A stretch of 64,000 nt of DNA, taken from positions 32,460,740 to 32,524,739 of the forward strand of contig CAIIXF020000009.1 in assembly GCA_903813345.2 (NCBI GenBank). Reading direction: 5' to 3'. Below the pieces are notes generated by a model. That model saw only the letters and a program-made list of their open reading frames with translations, made no database searches and was not told the DNA's origin. Made by a program: the position numbers and the translations under genes. Of this stretch, positions 61,064 to 64,000 are shown in pieces (the stretch's first letter is position 1; each line of letters opens with the position of its first letter). Source of the stretch: Owenia fusiformis. Its lineage: Eukaryota > Annelida > Polychaeta > Sabellida > Oweniidae.

Positions 61064-61745
61064 AAATGACGCACATGTGAAGTATATAAGTAGAATGTGT
61101 GAGTATATGATGCATGTATAAAGTGTATGATGTACATGTGAAGTATATGATGCACATGTGAAGTATATAATATACATGTGAAGTATATGATGCACAAGTG
61201 AAGTATGTGATGCATGTGTGAGTATAAGATGCACATGTGAAGTATATGATGCACAAGTGAAGTATATGATGTACAAGTGAAGTATATGATGCACATGTGA
61301 AATATATGATGCACAAGTGAAGTATATGATGCACATGTGAAGTATATAATAAACATGTGAAGTATATGATTCACAAGTGAAGTATGTGATGCATGTGTGA
61401 GTATAAGATGCACATGTGAAGTATATGATGCACATGTGAAGTATATGATGTACGAGTGAAGTATATGATGCATATGTGAAATATATGATGCACAAGTGAA
61501 GTGTATGATGCACAAGTGAAGTATGTGATGCATGTATCAGTACATGATGCACATGTGAAGTATATGATGCACAAGTAAACTATATGATGCACATGTGAAG
61601 TATATGATGCACAAGTGAAGAATATGATGCAAATGTGATGTATATGATGCACATGTGAAGTATATGATATACATGTGAAGTACATGTATATGGTGCACAT
61701 GTTTGTAAATGATGAGTGTATATGATGTACATGTAAGTATATGAC
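61064..61745. repeat. 20-bp minisatellite, ~33 copies
   Basis: AAGTATATGATGCACATGTG units with CACAAGTG and TACATGTG variants. A higher-order pattern is marked by GTGATGCATGTGTGAGTATA at 61207, 61387 and a variant near 61525. Confidence 0.9.
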
Positions 61746-63199
61746 AATAAATTACAGTATAAGATGTCTATCTTACATCTGGCTTAGTTTCCAGAGGTAG
61801 CAATCAATGAATACAATCAGCCCAAACATACAAATAATCCTCCTAATAAGACCTGACCTCTTAAACTAAATGTACTCAAGGAATAGCAATATGGATAGCA
61901 TGATAGGCTAATGATATCATTTAATAGAAATCCCTCTGCATATTGTCAAAGAACTGGCATGCCTCCCATTATGTGTAATCCATTTGGAAATTCAGGGATT
62001 TCGTAAGAATTTCTTACAACGGAAAAAACAAATGAGAAAATGAACAGGCAAAAGTATTGCAAATTACAATTCAAATAGTTGCAAAATTCTCATAAATAAC
62101 ATGTGATTGGTAAAACAACAGGCAAAATCACTGATTGCCTGCTTCTTATGAAATTCCAAAAATTCTATAGAGGTCAAAGAAGCCTTCCTACAGAAAATAT
62201 GACTGAAAATACAATGACAATTTAATAATTTAACACATAAAAATGATTATTTCAAAAGACCACCTTGAAAAAGCAATTTGTTAATTGACTTGCTAAGCCA
62301 GGTCAACTTGCCTTTCCGGAAATTTTTGCCACAAATCCAGTTACCACAAGGAATATACAAAATCTATTTTGGAAAATTCAATTAAACAACACATTAACCT
62401 GATTGTAATAATTACAAAGTATATACGAATCATTAACAATACTGAACAATTCTGGATATAACACTAAATGTGCAATATACTTTGTGATATGAAAATAAAA
62501 GACAAGGCATTAACATGCAAAATGTCAACACCTGCCATTTGTTACAGATGCTGACTGCAAAATATCAACTGCCAAACACCAACAGCCAAATGCCAAATAC
62601 CATCCACAAAAAAGTTGGAGACTACAACAATATGGTGGCGACACAAAAAATGGTGAGCAAAAAAGAAGTATACAGACTTCCGTGACTTTGATTGTCCTTC
62701 TAAGACCTATTTTCAAGTGAATGATGAGTAGCATCAGGAAATCAATGTTCCAAAATCAGAACAAAGTCACATCGATTCATGATAGTCACATTAAAATCAC
62801 AATGATGAATAAACAACTTGGAAATAAGTTGGATTCGTCAAGATAAATCAAATATTGACAGCGTTATTGACTTACATTTTGGATGATTTTGCAGCTATTA
62901 TTGTAAGCTCCTGTAATTTGGATTTCTTTATCTCTTATGGCGTTGAGCTGACGTTCAATCAGAAACTTGTGTTTGAACATTTAAACTTCAGGGAAAATCA
63001 ATCCAATGAAAATTGGTGAATAAATTTAAACAATTTAATTGAAAAAAGTCATGGAATATTCTTGTTTTGAGAATACTAGAAGGACTGTCTGGGCATTAGA
63101 GATATAGTTAGATAAATAAATCTAAGAAAACTTGTCTGATAGGTCAGCATAACTTATACCATTGATCAGAGATTTTATTTTAAAGGAAGAAGTTGTTTG
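61746..63199. other. Non-coding spacer with one dispersed repeat
   Basis: Only the copy at 62502-62644 was recognised. Confidence 0.45.
62502..62644 (+). repeat. Dispersed GGCATTAACATG family, copy 8
   Basis: This is a full copy with an expanded middle (CAACTGCCAAACACCAACAG and following units). The hairpin is reduced to its distal arm, GGTGGCGACA. Confidence 0.7.
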
Positions 63200-64000
63200 G
63201 TTGTACCAGGAAATGCCAGTTATTGGGTTGCCAGTTATTCAATTGTACCAATAAAATGTCAATTTGTGAGTTGTATCAAGAAAATGCCAGCTAGTGAAAA
63301 TGCCAGTTATTGAGCTGCACCAATAAAATGCCACTTAACGTGTTGCACCAAGAAAATGTAAGCTATAATGGAATCGTAGCAAGGAAATCACAGTTATTGA
63401 ATTGTATAGAAAATATGTTTGACCAAGAAAATACCAGTTATTGAGTTGCACCAAAAATATGCCAATTATTGAGTTGCAACAAGAAGCTGCAAGTTATTGA
63501 GTTGAACAAAGAAACTGCAAGTTATTGAGTTGCATCAAAAAACTGCAAGTTAACTGAGTTGTACCAAAAAACTGCAGGTTATTGAAACTGCAAGTTATAG
63601 AGCTGCACCGAGAAACTGCAAGTTATTGAGTTGCACCAAGAAACTGCAAGTTATTGAGTTGCACTAAGAAACTGCAAGTTATTGAGTTGCACCAAGAAAC
63701 TGCAAGTTATTGAGCTGCACTAAGAAACTGCAAGTTATTGAGTTGGACCAAGAAACTGCAAGTTATTGAGCTGCACTAATAAACTGCAAGTTATTGAGTT
63801 GCACTAAGAAACTGCAAGTTATTGAGTTGCACCAAGAAACTGCAAGTTATTGAGTTGCACTAAGAAACTGCAAGTTATTGAGTTGCACTAAGAAACTGCA
63901 AGTTATTGAGTTGCACCAAGAAACTGCAAGTTATTGAGTTGGACCAAGAAACTGCAAGTTATTGAGTTGGACCAAGAAGCTGCAAGTTATTGAGTTGCAT
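63200..64000. repeat. 28-bp minisatellite, >25 copies, runs off the window
   Basis: Units ACTGCAAGTTATTGAGTTGC then ACCAAGAA. They are diverged before about 63470 and nearly uniform from 63590 to the edge, alternating ACCAAGAA and ACTAAGAA. Confidence 0.92.

Noticed and set aside
60890-61700. Minus-strand ORFs up to 220 codons in the 20-bp array
   Set aside because: Repeat translation only (HILHMCIIYFT-type); multiple frames are open over the same array.

Overview
The window is AT-rich metazoan nuclear DNA that is almost entirely non-coding. Spliceosomal-type exon borders, CpG-poor background, many short TA- or 8-bp-flanked inverted-repeat transposons, and long tandem arrays of ATGGCGGCC-type units ending in GGACGG runs all point to an invertebrate animal, most likely marine. 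The sequence alone does not settle the phylum. No prokaryotic operon, rRNA, intact tRNA or CRISPR array is visible.

One split gene on the minus strand can be reconstructed from splice signals and reading phase. Read from high to low coordinates it has exon A (47233-47384), exon B (46772-46894, a 123-nt symmetric exon), an alternative first exon C with its own ATG (28384-28534), and shared exons D (3957-4069) and E (3547-3601). A, B and C all end in phase 1 and D starts in phase 1, so A-B-D-E, A-D-E and C-D-E all stay in frame. The partial protein is Ser/Pro/Arg-rich and looks like a disordered signalling or scaffold N-terminus. I do not recognise the family. The gene continues beyond the window at low coordinates, and probably at high coordinates too. 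A separate plus-strand unit near 33.73-34.07 kb (inverted CCAAT box, TATA box, 65-codon ORF, AATAAA) is a candidate intronless micro-gene inside the long intron.

The rest is repeats. Two inverted copies of a 7-bp-TSD transposon (4614-5379 and 39339-40086) carry an exon-like ORF and flank exon C. Other elements are Tc1/mariner-type MITEs (25911-26521, 44631-44844, 57798-58306), a hAT-type MITE nested in one of them (43909-44627), a 1.46-kb fold-back element built of a 16-bp motif (8380-9839), a 1.8-kb G-rich composite (31533-33315), two ATGGCGGCC arrays (11560-12900 and 16450-17313), and a 110-150 bp dispersed family with eight full or near-full copies plus one fragment, all in one orientation. 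There are about a dozen minisatellites. The most striking, 52031-53430, presents about three dozen copies of a consensus 5' splice site on the plus strand.

For the host gene, the inverted transposon pair could loop out most of the 42.7-kb B-to-D intron. Recombination between the two copies would flip only exon C. Both ideas are inferences from the layout.
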